Of a DNA stretch of 64,000 nt, positions 31,693 through 44,539 are shown piece by piece. The translations under genes were made by a program, and so were the position numbers. The stretch spans positions 558,001 through 622,000 of the forward strand of contig JAHLMK010000012.1 in the NCBI GenBank assembly GCA_019915135.1, written 5' to 3'. Position 1 is the stretch's first letter. Each line of letters begins with the position of its first letter. This stretch comes from Strobilurus pachycystidiatus (lineage: Eukaryota; Basidiomycota; Agaricomycetes; Agaricales; Physalacriaceae). The notes under the pieces are model-generated. The model did no database searches, was not told where the DNA came from, and saw nothing but the letters and a program-made list of their open reading frames with translations.

Positions 31693-34380
31693 ATGACTGA
31701 ATTCCGCTCCGACTTTCCTCTACCCCATATTCCCGATGATTTGACTATCCCCCAGTTCTTGCTGGATGAATACAAGCATCCCTCAAGCGAGATGAGGAAA
31801 GGCCACAACGACGTCTGGTTCATAGACGACGCCACAGGAGCCAGACATACATTCGGGCAGGCAAGCAACCTACTGCTTGGCTTGTGGCATCTGCTCATCC
31901 TCGACTAGCTCAAGGAGCGCTCGGATCATCTCGCCAGCGGCTTGTCCTCGACGCAGAACATTAGTGGGTGGTTCTTACTGTATCCGACGCGGGTTACTTA
32001 CCCCACCTTTACACTAGACGAGGACGAAGTCGGTGGGTACACGTACCTATCTCCCGTTTCCACTTTTGACTGGCCTCGTAGTCTTACTGTTCAGCCCGAA
32101 TAGCGTCGGTAAGATTTGAATTTCCCTTTGCCTGTGCTCCCGGACTAACAATGGTATGTTGCATGCTTAGACTTCGTCGTCACGACATGGGCATTGCATC
32201 GGCTGGGAGCGGTCATTGCGTGAGTACTTTCCTCAGCTTCTGAATGGATCTGAAGCGGACACGCCAGCACTGCCAACCCTCTCCATACCAAGGAAGAGCT
32301 CGTCAATCTACTTCGCCTGTGCAAGGCCACCCGGATTATCGCTGACGACCGCTTCCTGCCAACAGTTGTTGCCGCTGCAAGCATTGTTGGTCTACACTCC
32401 AGCTCGATCTTAGTGTTCGCCTCTGGTGCTGTCGGGACTAACTCGAATATCACTATTTCGCAACTCGTAGCGGAAGGCCAACAGTCATCGCTGGTGGTTA
32501 CCGACAAGAAATTGGCTCCAGGAGAGGGAAAAACGAAGGCGGCACTGATTTTCTTCTCCTCTGGAACTACAGGGATGTCCAAGGCACGTTGATCACCTCC
32601 TCTTGTGTCGCGTCTTGAAATAACGAGGTGGACAGGCCATCGCACTGTCGCACTACAATGTTATTGCAAACATCGTCCAGATGTCAGCTCATCAACGCGA
32701 GAATGGCAAACCCCGTGGACCGGAGGCGTACGCACTCATTGCTGAAGACGTCGTGACTGGGTGTATGCGCAGTGACCTTCCTCTGCATCTGCAAGGAGCT
32801 GACATTTCGCCACAGTGTTGCCCTTCTTCCACGTTTATGGTTTACTCGTCAACGTACGTGCTCTACCCTTATGGGCTCTATGCGCGACGAACTTTACTGA
32901 CTTGATTGGTAGGTATATTGGTCGAGCTTCCTTGGAGTACGTGCATCCAAGTCGATAAAGGCACTCGCATTGATCGTGACGTTCACATACAGCTCATAGT
33001 GGACATCTTCCCCAGGTTCAGCCTTTCAAACTTCTTGGAAAGCATTGAGAAGTATCGTATATCCCATCTCTAGTACGTGCACCAGCCAATACAGCCTCGT
33101 CTGTATGCTAACGCTGAGGCAGCCTGGTTCCGCCCCATGTGGTGCTCATTTGCAAGGTGAGGAACGTGAACGGCGATCCTTCGACCTCCTCACACGTATC
33201 GACATAGGATCCATCCGTCACCTCTCGCGACTACAGTCATGTCAAGTCGATCTTTGTTGGCGGCGCGTCGTTATCTGTTCCGATCATGAACAAGACCATC
33301 GAACTCTTCCCTAACGTTTCGATCACACAAGGCTATGGTGATTGTCTCAATTTGTCAAGAAGTCCCTCAGATATGCTCATCCACCATGTAGGCATGTCTG
33401 AGGCCATCATCGCTTCAGGGCAGTCACCTCTCCAGCGAATCAATGACGGAAGCTGCGGGCCTATGCTTCCGGGCTTTGTGGCTAAGGTCGTAAAAGCGGA
33501 CGGCTCATACGCTGTGGCCGGAGAGACAGGCGAGCTAGTCCTGCGCAGTCCGTCTGTTGGTTTAGGTTATGTCGGCGATGAAGAAGCGTACGTCTGCACC
33601 ATATGAATACGTACGCCATCTGCTTACAATTTCATTAGAACAAAGACGACTTTCATTGATGGGTACGAGATATCTGCCCCCTCGGCGGGCGTGACTCATG
33701 TTCACTCCGTATAGATGGGTTCACTCTGGCGACGAAGTACGCTTCACGGACGACGGCAGACTCTTCATCGTAGATCGCTTGAAGGTACGCTTAATATACA
33801 TACCTTCAGAGGCGATGTTGATACGATACCCTTTCAGGAGCTGATCAAGGTTCGGGGATTCCAAGTCGCCCCTGCCGAGATTGAAGGTTAGTACACCAAA
33901 TCGACTGGGGAACCAGAGACTCATCTGACATAGACCATCTCATGTCCCATCCATATGTGGCTGATGTCTGCGTTGTCCCGCTTCTTGACGAGTACGTTGC
34001 AGGTTCCCCGGTCGGGTCTTTTGGAGCTGATGCTTGTGCAGGTACTCCGGCGAGCTTCCACTCGCATTTGTCGTTCCCAGTGCAGCGGCCAAGGAGTTGT
34101 TGGAGAACGGAACGGATGAAGAGGAAGTGAAAGCAGTGCTACAAAAGGTTCGTCTCTCCGGTTTAAGCCTAGATCAGCGACACTCATCTATCTAAAGCAT
34201 GTGTCCGACCATAAGATCAAAGAGAAGTGGTTGACTGGTGGTGTTCGCTTCATCGATACGATCCCAAAGGTGAGCATCCATGCGCTCCGGGGAACGACTA
34301 GGACTTACCAAAGTCAGAGCCCAAGTGGCAAGCTTCTTCGGAGGATCCTTCGGGATGGTCTAGGCGACAGACCTACTTGA
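31693..34380 (+). CDS. 4-coumarate-CoA ligase-like acyl-CoA synthetase
   Basis: Adenylate-forming enzyme that activates a carboxylic acid as acyl-AMP and transfers it to CoA. In order it shows: start MTEFRSDFPLPHIPDDLTI; VLLFSPNSVD and TWALHRLGAVI; the P-loop FFSSGTTGMSK (A3, near 32550-32585); LPFFHVYGLLVN (near 32820); LVPPHVVLICK; ITQGYG-type A5 text near 33330; WVHSGDEVRF (A7); RLKELIKVRGFQVAPAEIE (A8, across an intron at about 33785-33837); and the A10 lysine motif SPSGKLLRRILRDG before the stop at 34378-34380. All nucleotide-binding motifs look present, so it is likely active. The first intron (31861-31908) has a GC donor. The exon structure around 32905-33290 is not fully resolved. It is embedded between two copies of a duplicated membrane-protein gene. 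Confidence 0.85.
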
Positions 34381-35286
34381 TAAACACGCATACCATAATC
34401 TTCATGTTCAGATGCAATATCCCCTTTCCTACCAAAGACCACGATCTCGTGGATGTGAGCATTCGTTATTCGGGGAATCGGCAACATCAAGATTTTGGGA
34501 AAGTCTGGTAGGTAAGTAGGTAGGTAGGTGACGGCACAATGTCTGTAAAGGTGCTCTCTATACCCACCACGGAAGTTACGTAGAGCAAAATCGATATAGT
34601 CATGGTACGACGTGACAACTAAGACAACTGACAGAACAGGACAGAACTTCGATTCGATGTTCATGTGCTGATAAGAGGAGAGCGGTGAAGGACACGTAAG
34701 AGAAACTAACTTAGCATTGTGAGCTTTGATTCAATCGAGACGGATGCCCTCCATGGTTGAAGGCGAGTACATACTTGGTCGCTCGCGCGAGAAAAGCGAG
34801 AGAGGATGACTCAGCGGGCCGTCGTCGGCATCCAACGGCAAGTAGTAAGCTGCCGAAACTGTTGACAGCCGACCAATAGCAGGTTGACAGTCAGCCACAC
34901 TCGCCGCCGCGGCTCACCCACATCTCCTTTACCGTCGTGCGCCGTGGATATCCACTCATTAAATGAGTGTCACACAATTTGGGCACCCTGGCATTAATAC
35001 ATGCATTTTACACGGCACCACACCTTCCAATTTTGATGATCTGTCAGTCAAATGTCGCTGTTTGTCGCTCGGACCGGGAGAAACTGACAATATGGACAAT
35101 TGGTCTTCTCAGGTGGCGAGCGCACAGACAGCCCATCATCTCGGGATGAGTTTCAAGCCCGAGCATACTTCCTGTCGCTGAATTATTTCTGTGCCTGTCC
35201 AAGTGACGGTATTTATCCCGTGAAGTACTACGTGATTATCTTTTGGCTCTTTTTGTTGTATCCCACCCCGGAGCGTCTACGAATCT

Positions 35287-36792
35287 ATGTTACCCGTCAG
35301 CGCGCTTCCTCCTGGCTTCAACATCGCGGAGCTGTAAGCCCTCACGTACCATCCACTGTTGTTCATATTGCTCATTGACTCTTGCTTAGGTCCGGACCTC
35401 TGGTACGCGAATATAACAAAGTTGCGCGCTTCTAGGTGCTGAGCCCACTAAGCTCCTGGCGTTTATCTTACATTGGGGCCTATTCGGAACACTCACAATT
35501 CAATTCTGTTTGCTCGTTTCACCCGGCCGTGATCCTGGCTGACTATCATGTAGATCTCTACTATGAGGCTTTTCCAAGAGACAAGACGTTCATCAAGTGC
35601 CTCGTCAATGGCGTCTACACTGTCGAGTTTGTCCAGACCATATTGGTCACCCGCGATGCCTTCCTCATGTTCGGCTATGGATTTGGAGACGTTGAGGCTC
35701 TGACGGACATGCACCTAAATTGGCTGACTGTGCCAATCATCAGTGGTCTGAGTAAGAGAACCGTCCTCCACATTCTCCGCCAGACTGACCGTTTCCATAG
35801 CTGCCCTGATTGGGCAAACTTTCTATGCTTATCGCATTAGACTGCTCTCAAGGTCTTGGACAATCCCGTTATTCGTAGTCGTGGTATCTATATCTTATTT
35901 CACTCCCATCTGAGCTTCAACCTGCCTATCTAGGTTTCTTTGGCTAGCACTGTCGGTGCCTTTATCACTGGTGCCTTCAGTCTCATAGGTTTGTGGATCT
36001 TTATGGCCTCACTGAGATGCTCCGACTCAGACATCGTATGTAGCTGGAAACGTGACACTCTTGAACAATCATAGAACCTCCATGGCCGTTGGCGTACGTC
36101 GCTTGGCTATTTTGGACATTTACCACTTCTCAACTTGATCTTCACAGTTTTGGTGCGGTGGTTCCGCTCTCAGCGACATTATCATTGCTATTTGTATGAC
36201 ATACTATGTCCGCACTTCTTGACATGTCCTCGCTTCACTGCTGACCGATGCAGCAGCTTCTAAAAGGTGACACTGGCTTCCGCCAGACAAGTATCTTGGT
36301 GTCCAAGCTCGTCCGCTTGACTGTCGAGACCGGAACTGTGACCGGTACGCCTGCTCAAGCCTGATTTCTATCTTGTAGCTGAATGTGTGGTCCAGCTGTG
36401 ATTGCTCTCTGCAATCTCATCCTATTCTTTGCCTTTCCTGGCCACACATATTACGCCACCCCCGCTCTGCTCATGCCCAAATTCTACGCGAACACTATTC
36501 TCGTCGTGCTAAATTCCCGATTCCAAATCATAGGCGGACGCACAACTCTCAATTCATCCGATACAGTCGATCTGAACTCGATCCCAACCTACCTGGTCCG
36601 CCACTCAGACAACGGTGGTACTGCGAGGAATTCGCGCATGCTTCGATCCTCTGTCGTCGCCATCAAGAGGGAGGTATTCTCGGACCAGGGCATTGAGCTC
36701 ATTGAGTCATTCCATGATCGAGCTGGAAGTGAGTCTACGTCTTTCGGAAAGCCACATTGTCACCTAATCTCCATACTCTAGGACTCTCGTAA
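35287..36792 (+). CDS. DUF6534-type integral membrane protein, copy B
   Basis: Tandem paralogue of 29442-30966, with the same start (MLPVSALPPGFNIAEL) and the same exon sequence order: LLAFILHWGLFGTLTIQF, DLYYEAFPRDKTFIKCL, TVEFVQTILVTRDAFLMFGY, WCGGSALSDIIIAICMTYY, VIALCNLILFFAFPGHTYY, YANTILVVLNSRFQIIGGR. Splice sites are conserved. Close to the end the frame is shifted relative to copy A. After DQGIELIE the copy-A-like text (ending DSRNQNV) would need a different frame, so the protein as written either runs on to 36781 or splices to a short new end near 36790. Function unknown; probably a seven-helix membrane protein. Confidence 0.8.
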
Positions 36793-37026
36793 CCAGAACG
36801 TGTAGAAAGAGAAAGGCACGTACCACTGGTAGTCGGTTGGAGTTTGTTATACATAGCTTCGCAACGACTCAGAGTCAAAGTGTCAGCACGACGTGACAAA
36901 GCGCACGTGGATACGTCACAGGCACTAATTAAGCCTTTGAATTGGAATTGAAATGAATAATACGGCACCTCGCGGCTCCGAAGACTTTGTTTTCTTTTGA
37001 CAAAGAACAAGAGCATTTCTCAGACC

Positions 37027-40000
37027 ATGGCTCGACTCACCCGTCAGGCCGCTCGCCAGCAAGGGACGCCATCGACAGCGTCGGCGTCGGTGTCGGGCAC
37101 GCCTGTATTTAGCACAAGAGCATCCGCTGCCGATACCCCAGACACCTCAGCCGACGAAGAAGAAGAGGCGCCAAAGCCAAAGCCAAAAGCAAGAGCGACC
37201 AAGCGCAAAGCCGTCAGTGACGACGACGCCGACGAGGATGAGGAACAGCCAAAGGGCAAGGGCAAGGTCCCTGCGCGGACGACGAAACGAGCACCCAAGC
37301 GCCAAGCTGTCGCCAATCGCGCGTACGTGGAAATACCCGCTCCAGCTGCGAAGGGGAAAGGCAAGGCTGCTGCCGTGCGTGTCGCTCGACTCTTTCGTGC
37401 AGGCCTCGGCTGACATCTGCTACAGACTGAGACGCCGCCGCGCAGAAACAAGGGGAAAGCGCCTGTGCGGCCCAAAGCGAACGGCCCCTCCGACGACGAG
37501 CAAAGCGGCCTCGACTACGACGAGACACACTCTCTCGACTCTTCCGAGGACTCTGGCTCTGAATTCGAAGCCTCAGAGGAGTCTGAAGCGCTGGTTGGAG
37601 CTGACTCAGACTTTGCAGAGTCCGACGATGAAGAAGTCATGCTCAGCGTCGCCGTCCAGAATTCCATCGCCATCTCGCGTGGAAATGTCAGCGGCGCATC
37701 CTCCTCGTCTTCCTCTCCCCAACTGTCTCCTGCTGCAATGCGCGCTGCTGCTGCCGAGCGCCGTATCACCCGCGCCAATAAGTCGGTAGATGTGGACGAC
37801 TCTGCCATAATGGAGCTCGACGACGATGAGTCAGATTCCGATGTCCCACTGTCAAAGAAAGCCAAGGCCAAAGGAAAAGCTTCGGGCAAAGGCAAAGCCG
37901 CCGCTTCTTCGTCTAATATCGTGACCTTTGCAGACAAGCGTCGACGGGCGCGGGAACTAGCCAAAGAAAACAGGGGGGAGCGCGCGACTCTCAGGAAAGA
38001 AGAAGCGGCGCTTCGCAAGAAACTGGGCAGGAAGTTGACGCATGTATGTCTGAGTTATCTCTGATAGCACACCCTCTGAGCATCCTCATCTTCTTAGGCT
38101 GAAAAGTCCACCATCGCTCTTCACAAGTACCACGAGGAGCTTCGCGATGTCTGGGGCGATCTGGAGGAGAGCATACCAGTAGTCGTTCCGGAGAAAGCGG
38201 TGCAGTCGAAGGATATCAAGTTGACCCTTCTACCGTTCCAGCTTGAAAGTCTGTACTGGATGAAGAAACAGGAGGAAGGTGTCTGGCACGGCGGTATGCT
38301 TGCAGTATGTCCATTCCCCCTTTGGTGTCATACAGACGCTCATTGTTCTCCAATCAGGATGAGATGGGGTACGTTAAGTGAAGTGCATACTCGACGGCAA
38401 AGTTGACAAGGTCTCTAGTATGGGGAAGACGATCCAGATGATAGCACTCCTCGTTTCGGACAGGAAGAAACCGAATCTCATCATAGCGTACGCAGCTACT
38501 CCAATATCTCAACTTGAAGCGTCTAGGGCTAACGGATACGCAGTCCGACGGTTGCCATCATGCAGTGGAGGAACGAGATACAGACCCACACAGACGGTCT
38601 CAAGGTCCTCATCTGGCACGGCTCGTCCCGAGAGTCCAAGATCAGCGAGCTTGAGAAGTACGACGTAGTGAGTATTAGCGTCAGCTCCTGTTCCCGTCGA
38701 AACTCACTCCGATCTAGGTCTTGAGTACATACGCTGTCCTTGAAAGGTGCATGAAATAGATCATGGGAAAGAACATCTTGACTGACCGCTTTCGCAGCTC
38801 GTTCCGAAAGCAGGAGAAGGGTTTCGAGCGCAAGATGAACAACAAAAAAGTCATCGTAACGGAGAAGTCGCCCGTGCACCAAATCACTTGGAATCGTATC
38901 ATCGTTAGTACCCCCGTCCCGGCCTGTCTGGAGCCGTACATCTGACGTTAACACTGTAGCTTGACGAAGCACACAACATCAAGGAACGCTCGACCAATAC
39001 TGCGAAGGCGGCCTTCGAACTGAAAGGCAATTTTCGCTGGTGTCTGTCCGGTACTCCACTACAGAACCGTGTCGGAGAGCTATACAGTCTTGTCCGGTTC
39101 CTCGGCGGAGATCCATTCTCTTATTACTTCTGTACGTGGTGTGCTTGTGCTTGTCCGTTTTACCCATACTCATCTCCGTAGGCAAGCGATGTGACTGCAA
39201 GTCCCTCCACTGGAAGTTCTCGGACAAGCGGAGTTGCGACGGTCAGTCTTTCATTCCGAATCGCCGTTACCCACAAACTGATATGGTGCAATAACAGACT
39301 GTGGACATTCGCCTATGCAGCATGTGAGTAACATCTCTGAATTCTCCCGGTCAATATGCTAAACGCGCGCTTGTACATGTAGACCTGTTTCTGGAACAAC
39401 GAGATCTTGACGCCGATCCAAAATCATGGGATGGCGGGTCCTGGAAAGCCTGCGTTCAAGAAGCTGAAGATCCTGCTTGATCGAATGATGTTGCGTCGAA
39501 CGAAGGTTGGTCAACCTTCAGTCCTTCCCTCCACGAGACTCAATCCTTTACTAAGCTTGAACGCGCGGATGACCTTGGTCTGCCACCGCGGACGGTGATT
39601 GTCCGTCGGGATTACTTCAGCCCGGAAGAGAAGGAATTGTACTTGTCGCTGTTCTCGGATGCCAAGCGGACATTCAGCACCTATCTAGACCATGGAACCG
39701 TATTGAACAGTACGTGAACACCGCTTCAGCCTCCATTGCGCGCCCACTGACTATCATCCTATCTCAACAGATTACTCCAATATCTTCAGCTTGTGAGTCG
39801 GTTTGTGTCTGGGCGGATCTCCAAATAAGCGCTGACCACACCCCATGCCGCAGACTCACCCGGATGCGCCAAATGGCGTGCCACCCCGACCTTGTCATCC
39901 GCAGCAAGACGAACGCGAACCAATTTGTCGCGCACCAGGGCGACGCGACGGTGTGCCGCCTGTGCAACGATATTGCCGAGGATGCCATCCAGTCGAAGTG

Positions 40001-41191
40001 CAGACACATATTCGATAGAGAGTGCATCAAGCAGTACATCAACACCGCTATAGAGCAAAACGTCCGTTCCCTCCATTCCATCCCATTTAGACTCGGTGTA
40101 TGCTGACGGTAGCCCGATGTAGCCCGCATGCCCGGTATGCCACTTGGCGCTTACGATCGACCTCGAAGCGCCCGCGCTGGACCTGGGCGAGGACCAGTCC
40201 GTCGCGCGCCAAGGCATCCTCGGGCGACTGGATCTGAGCACGTGGAAGTCGTCCACAAAGATCGAGGCGCTCCTCGAGGAGCTGAGCAATCTGAGATTGC
40301 AGGACGCGACGACGAAGAGTCTGGTGTTTAGCCAGTTTGTGAACTTTTTGGACCTTATTGCGTATAGGCTGCAGAGGGCCGGGTTTAAGGTGTGTGTCCC
40401 CCGTGTATGTTTCAGTGGGTATCGGTTAACACGTTGTAGATTTGCCGACTAGAGGGAACTATGAGCCCACAGGCTAGGGATGCTACTATCAAGCATTTCA
40501 GTACGTCCATAGCCATGACTCAACTAGCTATCCATGCTGATTTCTACATCAGTGAACAATGTAGATGTAACGGTTTTCCTTGTCAGTTTGAAAGCGGGCG
40601 GCGTCGCTCTCAATTTGACCGAGGCGTCCCGTGTGTACTTGATGGACAGTTGGTGGAATCCGGCGGTATGTGTGTCCACTTCCCCATGTCGGTCAACAGC
40701 TAAACTTTTTGATCTGATGTAGGTCGAATATCGTGCGTCCCTCTCAACTTCCCCCCACACCGATCTTGACCGTCTCTGCAGAAGCTATGGACCGTATTCA
40801 TAGATTGGGACAGCATCGACCTGTGCAAGCTATCAAATTGGTCGTAGAAGATAGTATTGAAAGCCGCATTGTCCAAGTATAGATTCCGTTTGATCTATTA
40901 TACCTCGTGCCTGATGATCTCTATAGCTCCAGGAGAAGAAGTCAGCTATGGTGGACGCCACACTATCACCGGACGAATCGGTCAGTGCGAATTTTAGGAA
41001 TCATCCTGACGTTACCAATCATCATCTAATCTAGGCCATGGGTCGCTTGACCCCCGACGATGTGAGTACTCCGTTCATCCCCACCTACGCCACATATTGA
41101 TAGCGGTGAACAGCTTTCTTTCCTGTTTCGCGTGCGTGCATTCTTTTGCTACCTTCTAGATTGATCAACTGACCACATTATACAGCTTTAA
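37027..41191 (+). CDS. RAD16: RAD16-type SNF2 ATPase with RING finger (global-genome nucleotide excision repair)
   Basis: Orthologue of yeast Rad16, which with Rad7 translocates on chromatin to find UV lesions in non-transcribed DNA. The start [17 protein letters not shown] leads to a long acidic/basic disordered part. The SNF2 core has [18 protein letters not shown], motif [16 protein letters not shown] (split by two introns), the Walker B box [11 protein letters not shown] and [20 protein letters not shown]. The Rad16-specific cysteine-rich insert [15 protein letters not shown] follows, then [13 protein letters not shown] finger (CRLCND...[13 protein letters not shown]...CPVCH, near 39953-40140) sits between the two helicase lobes. 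Lobe 2 has [49 protein letters not shown] and [16 protein letters not shown]. The end is DDLSFLFRL with the stop at 41189-41191. More than fifteen small introns occur. All key residues look intact. Confidence 0.93.
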
Positions 41192-41513
41192 TGTACTAAA
41201 CCTTGCGTGCTGCTGTGTATTGTACTTCTAATAAAGCACCGCCTCCAAGGCCTCGTCTGAGAAACACGGTCTTCATAGCGATCTATTCACTTGACCAGGT
41301 GTCCCGTTCCAATGGAATGTTCGATATTTCTGTCTTTGTTCAAAGTTGCAGAGCTTCAAAATTTGCACCGCCTTGATCACCGCGTAACTCATCGGTCCGT
41401 ACAGCTATTGACACGCCATATATAACATGCCCGGAATTCGGGTCTCTTGTCCTCACCTCCCTCGCCCACCCACATTCCCTCCTCACCTACAGGAACTTCT
41501 GCTATAACTGAAT

Positions 41514-42771
41514 ATGGGTAACGGGAACTCCAGAACTGCCTTCCGTAAGCGACCAACCCAACATCGGCACGCACTGACTGACCCTTCTGTCAGCCTATGA
41601 TGCACCACCAATGTACTCTGAGAGCGATCCCATGTACGGTCGGGGTAAATGGCTATCACTGTCATGTTATCACATTAAAGCTGATTCGAATGATTGTTAT
41701 TCCAGTCTGCATCCCAGACTTCGAGGATTCCTCAATGAAGGAGCATGCCTTCCAGGCACTTGAGAAATACGACACTGTGGTCGTCCTAGACGACTCTGGC
41801 TCGATGACTGCACCGGTAAGAAAGGGCGGCTGCAGTCGATGGGAAGAAGTGAGATTGTGTGCCACTGGTTTAGCGCATCGAGCTCACCGTTCGCGCATCG
41901 TCAGGGAAAAGAAGCACTCGCAGCCTTGGCAGAAGACGCCGGCTCCTACGATAGCGATGGCATCGACATTCATTTTCTGAACCACACTCCTGCGGATCCT
42001 GAGGAAGGAAAAGGCCTTACTGTGAGTTACGCCTTCGTGAGACCGGACTATACTGACCAACAACAACCAGGATGCGGAGCAAGTGCGGAAGTTCATCAGC
42101 AATGTATATCCCAGTGGATCCACACCTATTGGTGGCAAGCTAGACGAGATCCTGTCCGACTACATGCGCAGGCTTGTGAGCAGGCACACTACGAAGTTCC
42201 TCAACATACTTGTTATTACAGACGGTGGCGCCAGTGAGTTGATCATCGCTCTGTCTTCCAGCAGAAATTCAACGGATGATGATAGCGGATACACAACACC
42301 TGAAGGAGACCATCGCACGCACAACAAGAAATCTCGACGAAGGTTTTTACCCCCTTCGACAGGTCAGTCCCTCAAGTTTGTGTCGGAGATATGCTTGTGA
42401 CTGAGACTCGTATAGGTCGGCATCCAGTTCATCCAGATAGGCAATGCGAAGGAAGCGACGGCTTTCTTGAACGGCCTGGATGACGACCTAACAACCAGCA
42501 AGAACCCCGCCCATCGTGCGACAAGAGTACGTCCGAGTCGCTTGTCGACTTGATGCCTGCCTGACTTGTTCCTCCCTAGGACATCATCGACACCGTCGCC
42601 TGCTCCGGTAGTGGCGGAACGTTCACCGCTGCACTCCTCTTGAAAATCCTGACGGGCGGCATTGATCGTGCGGTGGATAACGAGACGCTCACGCAGATAT
42701 CTTCCAAAAAGTCAAGAAAGGCCGATTCCAGGAGTCGTAGAAGTTCCAAGAAGCCCAAGTACTGCTACTAA
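41514..42771 (+). CDS. von Willebrand factor A-domain protein
   Basis: Small soluble vWA-domain protein of a type frequent in basidiomycetes. The start MGNGNSRTAF continues across an intron with YDAPPMYSESDPMY, a Pro/Tyr-rich amino end. The metal-ion site is the DDSGSM motif near 41790 (a DxSxS MIDAS). It is followed by LAEDAGSYDSDGIDIHFLN, the helix FISNVYPSGSTPIGGKLDEI and LVITDGGAS, then VGIQFIQIGNAKEATAFLNG. The later part has CSGSGGTFTAALLLKILTGG. The end is a basic tail (KKSRKADSRSRRSSKKPKYCY). About six introns are needed; the piece right after MTAP is uncertain. vWA domains mediate metal-dependent protein contacts; the partner is unknown. Confidence 0.85.
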
Positions 42772-43137
42772 TCATTTATTTCTGCTATACCCTCTTGTCA
42801 TCATTTAACTTGATATCCTCGCGCAGACTTAAACTACAAACTTCAAACTTCAATAATATTTTCTCGTGCTAGCATACTAGCACCTCTTCTTTCCGTAGAT
42901 TGGCCACTGTATCGTTACTTAGGATTGTTTCTCTCAGTTGGATTATCATACCGATGTGACAATAAACTGTCGAACCTACGGCGAGAGCAGCACAAAGCGA
43001 AGACCGCTAACTTACTCCTTGAGACACGCTTCACTAATAGAGGACCATTCGAAGATTTGAAGGCAAAAGCAGATGCGGCCCAAGGAAGATAAATATTACA
43101 AGTACAATATGTTACTCCAACATTTGATTCCAGTGTT
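42772..43137. other. Intergenic, between 3' ends
   Basis: AT-rich stretch between the converging vWA and kinase-fold genes. It presumably holds both polyadenylation regions; nothing else is seen. Confidence 0.4.
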
Positions 43138-44539
43138 CTAGTGTTCTATAGGCCTATATACATCCTCATGTCGATTCCAATACATCCGTGCCAACACTTC
43201 GTATCCAGGCACTACCTGCTTCACGAGAAATGAACCATAGATCAATTGCTTTACGTTCTCCAACTCGTGAAAGCACGCGATGCGCCACTCTTCCATTGAG
43301 ATGTTTTTCCGGTATTGCGCATCACCAAAGTTGACGAGCCGGAGGCTGGGATGCTTCCAGGACCGCTGTAAGGGATGACGAGAGAGCGGACCAGGCTGAG
43401 CCATTATGTTTTGAGGCGAAATGCTGCCATGTACAACCTTCAGGTTGTGAAGGCGGTGCCAGAATGAAAAGAGCAGCTCCCTGCGCAAGTCTTAGCTACA
43501 TATTCAATGCAAGCGAGAAAACGGCTTACCTGTTTCGTGGCGACAAGCCAGCGATGTCGACGGGCCTCCCGCAGTCCTCAAACAACAAGATTGGGCTCAG
43601 CAGCATCGTATCGACCCGCTTTTCCGGTACGTAGTATCCGTAGAATTTGGGCACGATCGCCGACACAGGCACGATCCCACTCCCATCATACTCTGCCTCC
43701 TTGACATGATGATAACCCGTCCAGTCCTCCGCCAGAAACGGCGGGAGCTTTGTCATGAAGACATCCGCCTCGTTAGCGAGCTTCTGGCGAGATAGAGTGA
43801 GATCTGCGCCAGAAGCTAGTTTGGCTGTTACAGAAAGCTCTTGTGAGGCGTTGGGGAGGCGCAGGAGGCCCTGGAGAAGTTTGTGGTCCCTGGATGAAGG
43901 AAGACGATTGGAGGAGAGGCGGAGACAAGCCGTTGTTGGAGCGGGGTTGACGCGTCCCGCTGAGGTAACGAGACGATATCTGACTTGATGGGAAGCACGA
44001 TCGCCGTGGAAAGACGCGCCAGCGTATGGATCTTCAACGATTAGGGTGTCGGGGAGACAATCGAGAGGGATGTACTCTTCTAGCTTCGAGTCCTAATTGC
44101 CAAAACTTGTCAGCTTTAATCAACAACGAGGTCAGATGTAACGTACCGAGGCAGGAATAGACCAAACGCCTTTCTTTCCCCAGTCGCCGAAGAGTGCATC
44201 CCTTTCGGATGCAGGAGTATTCACAGCGGTACTCGAGCCACTAGAGCTCGACGGAGGCGGGTTCCTGCTCTCTGTCTGTATGCCATGACACCTGGCTTCA
44301 GACCAGGTCGGAATGTGGGCGGGACCAGCCTCTGGTGTCTCGAAGATGACCTTGTCACAGTACTTCTTGAACGAGCCCAGTGCGTCGCGTCCGGCAAGTT
44401 CGACCATGCTGCGCGAAACAAGGTGCCCGTGGTACTCGAAGAAATGGTCGCGTTGAATGGACCACATAGTTCCCTCGGGGGCACGGGTGCCCGGCACGCG
44501 CAGAATGCGGTCAGAGTATTCAGGTGCTTGAGCAGGCAT
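43138..44539 (-). CDS. Kinase-fold protein lacking catalytic aspartates (predicted pseudokinase)
   Basis: The minus-strand exons give MPAQAPEYSDRILRVPG, a region with LGSFKKYCDKVIFETPEAG, DSKLEEYIPLDCLPDTLIVE, LTLSRQKLANEADVFMTKLP (an alpha-C-like helix), PKFYGYYVP with LLSPILLFEDCGRPVDI (hinge-like), and ELLFSFWHRLHNLKVVHGSI then SPQNIM followed by LRLVNFGDAQ. The stop is at 43138-43140. The last two match the catalytic loop and DFG region of protein-kinase-like folds. However, the loop reads HGSISPQN, with Ser where the catalytic Asp is expected, and the metal-binding Asp is Asn (NFG). The start at 44539 is the first ATG in frame with the family-like text; an upstream exon is possible. I infer a non-catalytic or strongly altered enzyme. 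Confidence 0.75.

Noticed and set aside
37515..38018. Minus-strand Ser-rich frame of 167 codons
   Set aside because: Antisense to the acidic amino-terminal part of the RAD16-type gene.
41820..41840. A 20-nt intron after MTAP in the vWA gene (GTAAG...GCAG)
   Set aside because: Too short for a fungal spliceosomal intron; reading through keeps the frame into WEE, so the local model remains uncertain and no intron is called.
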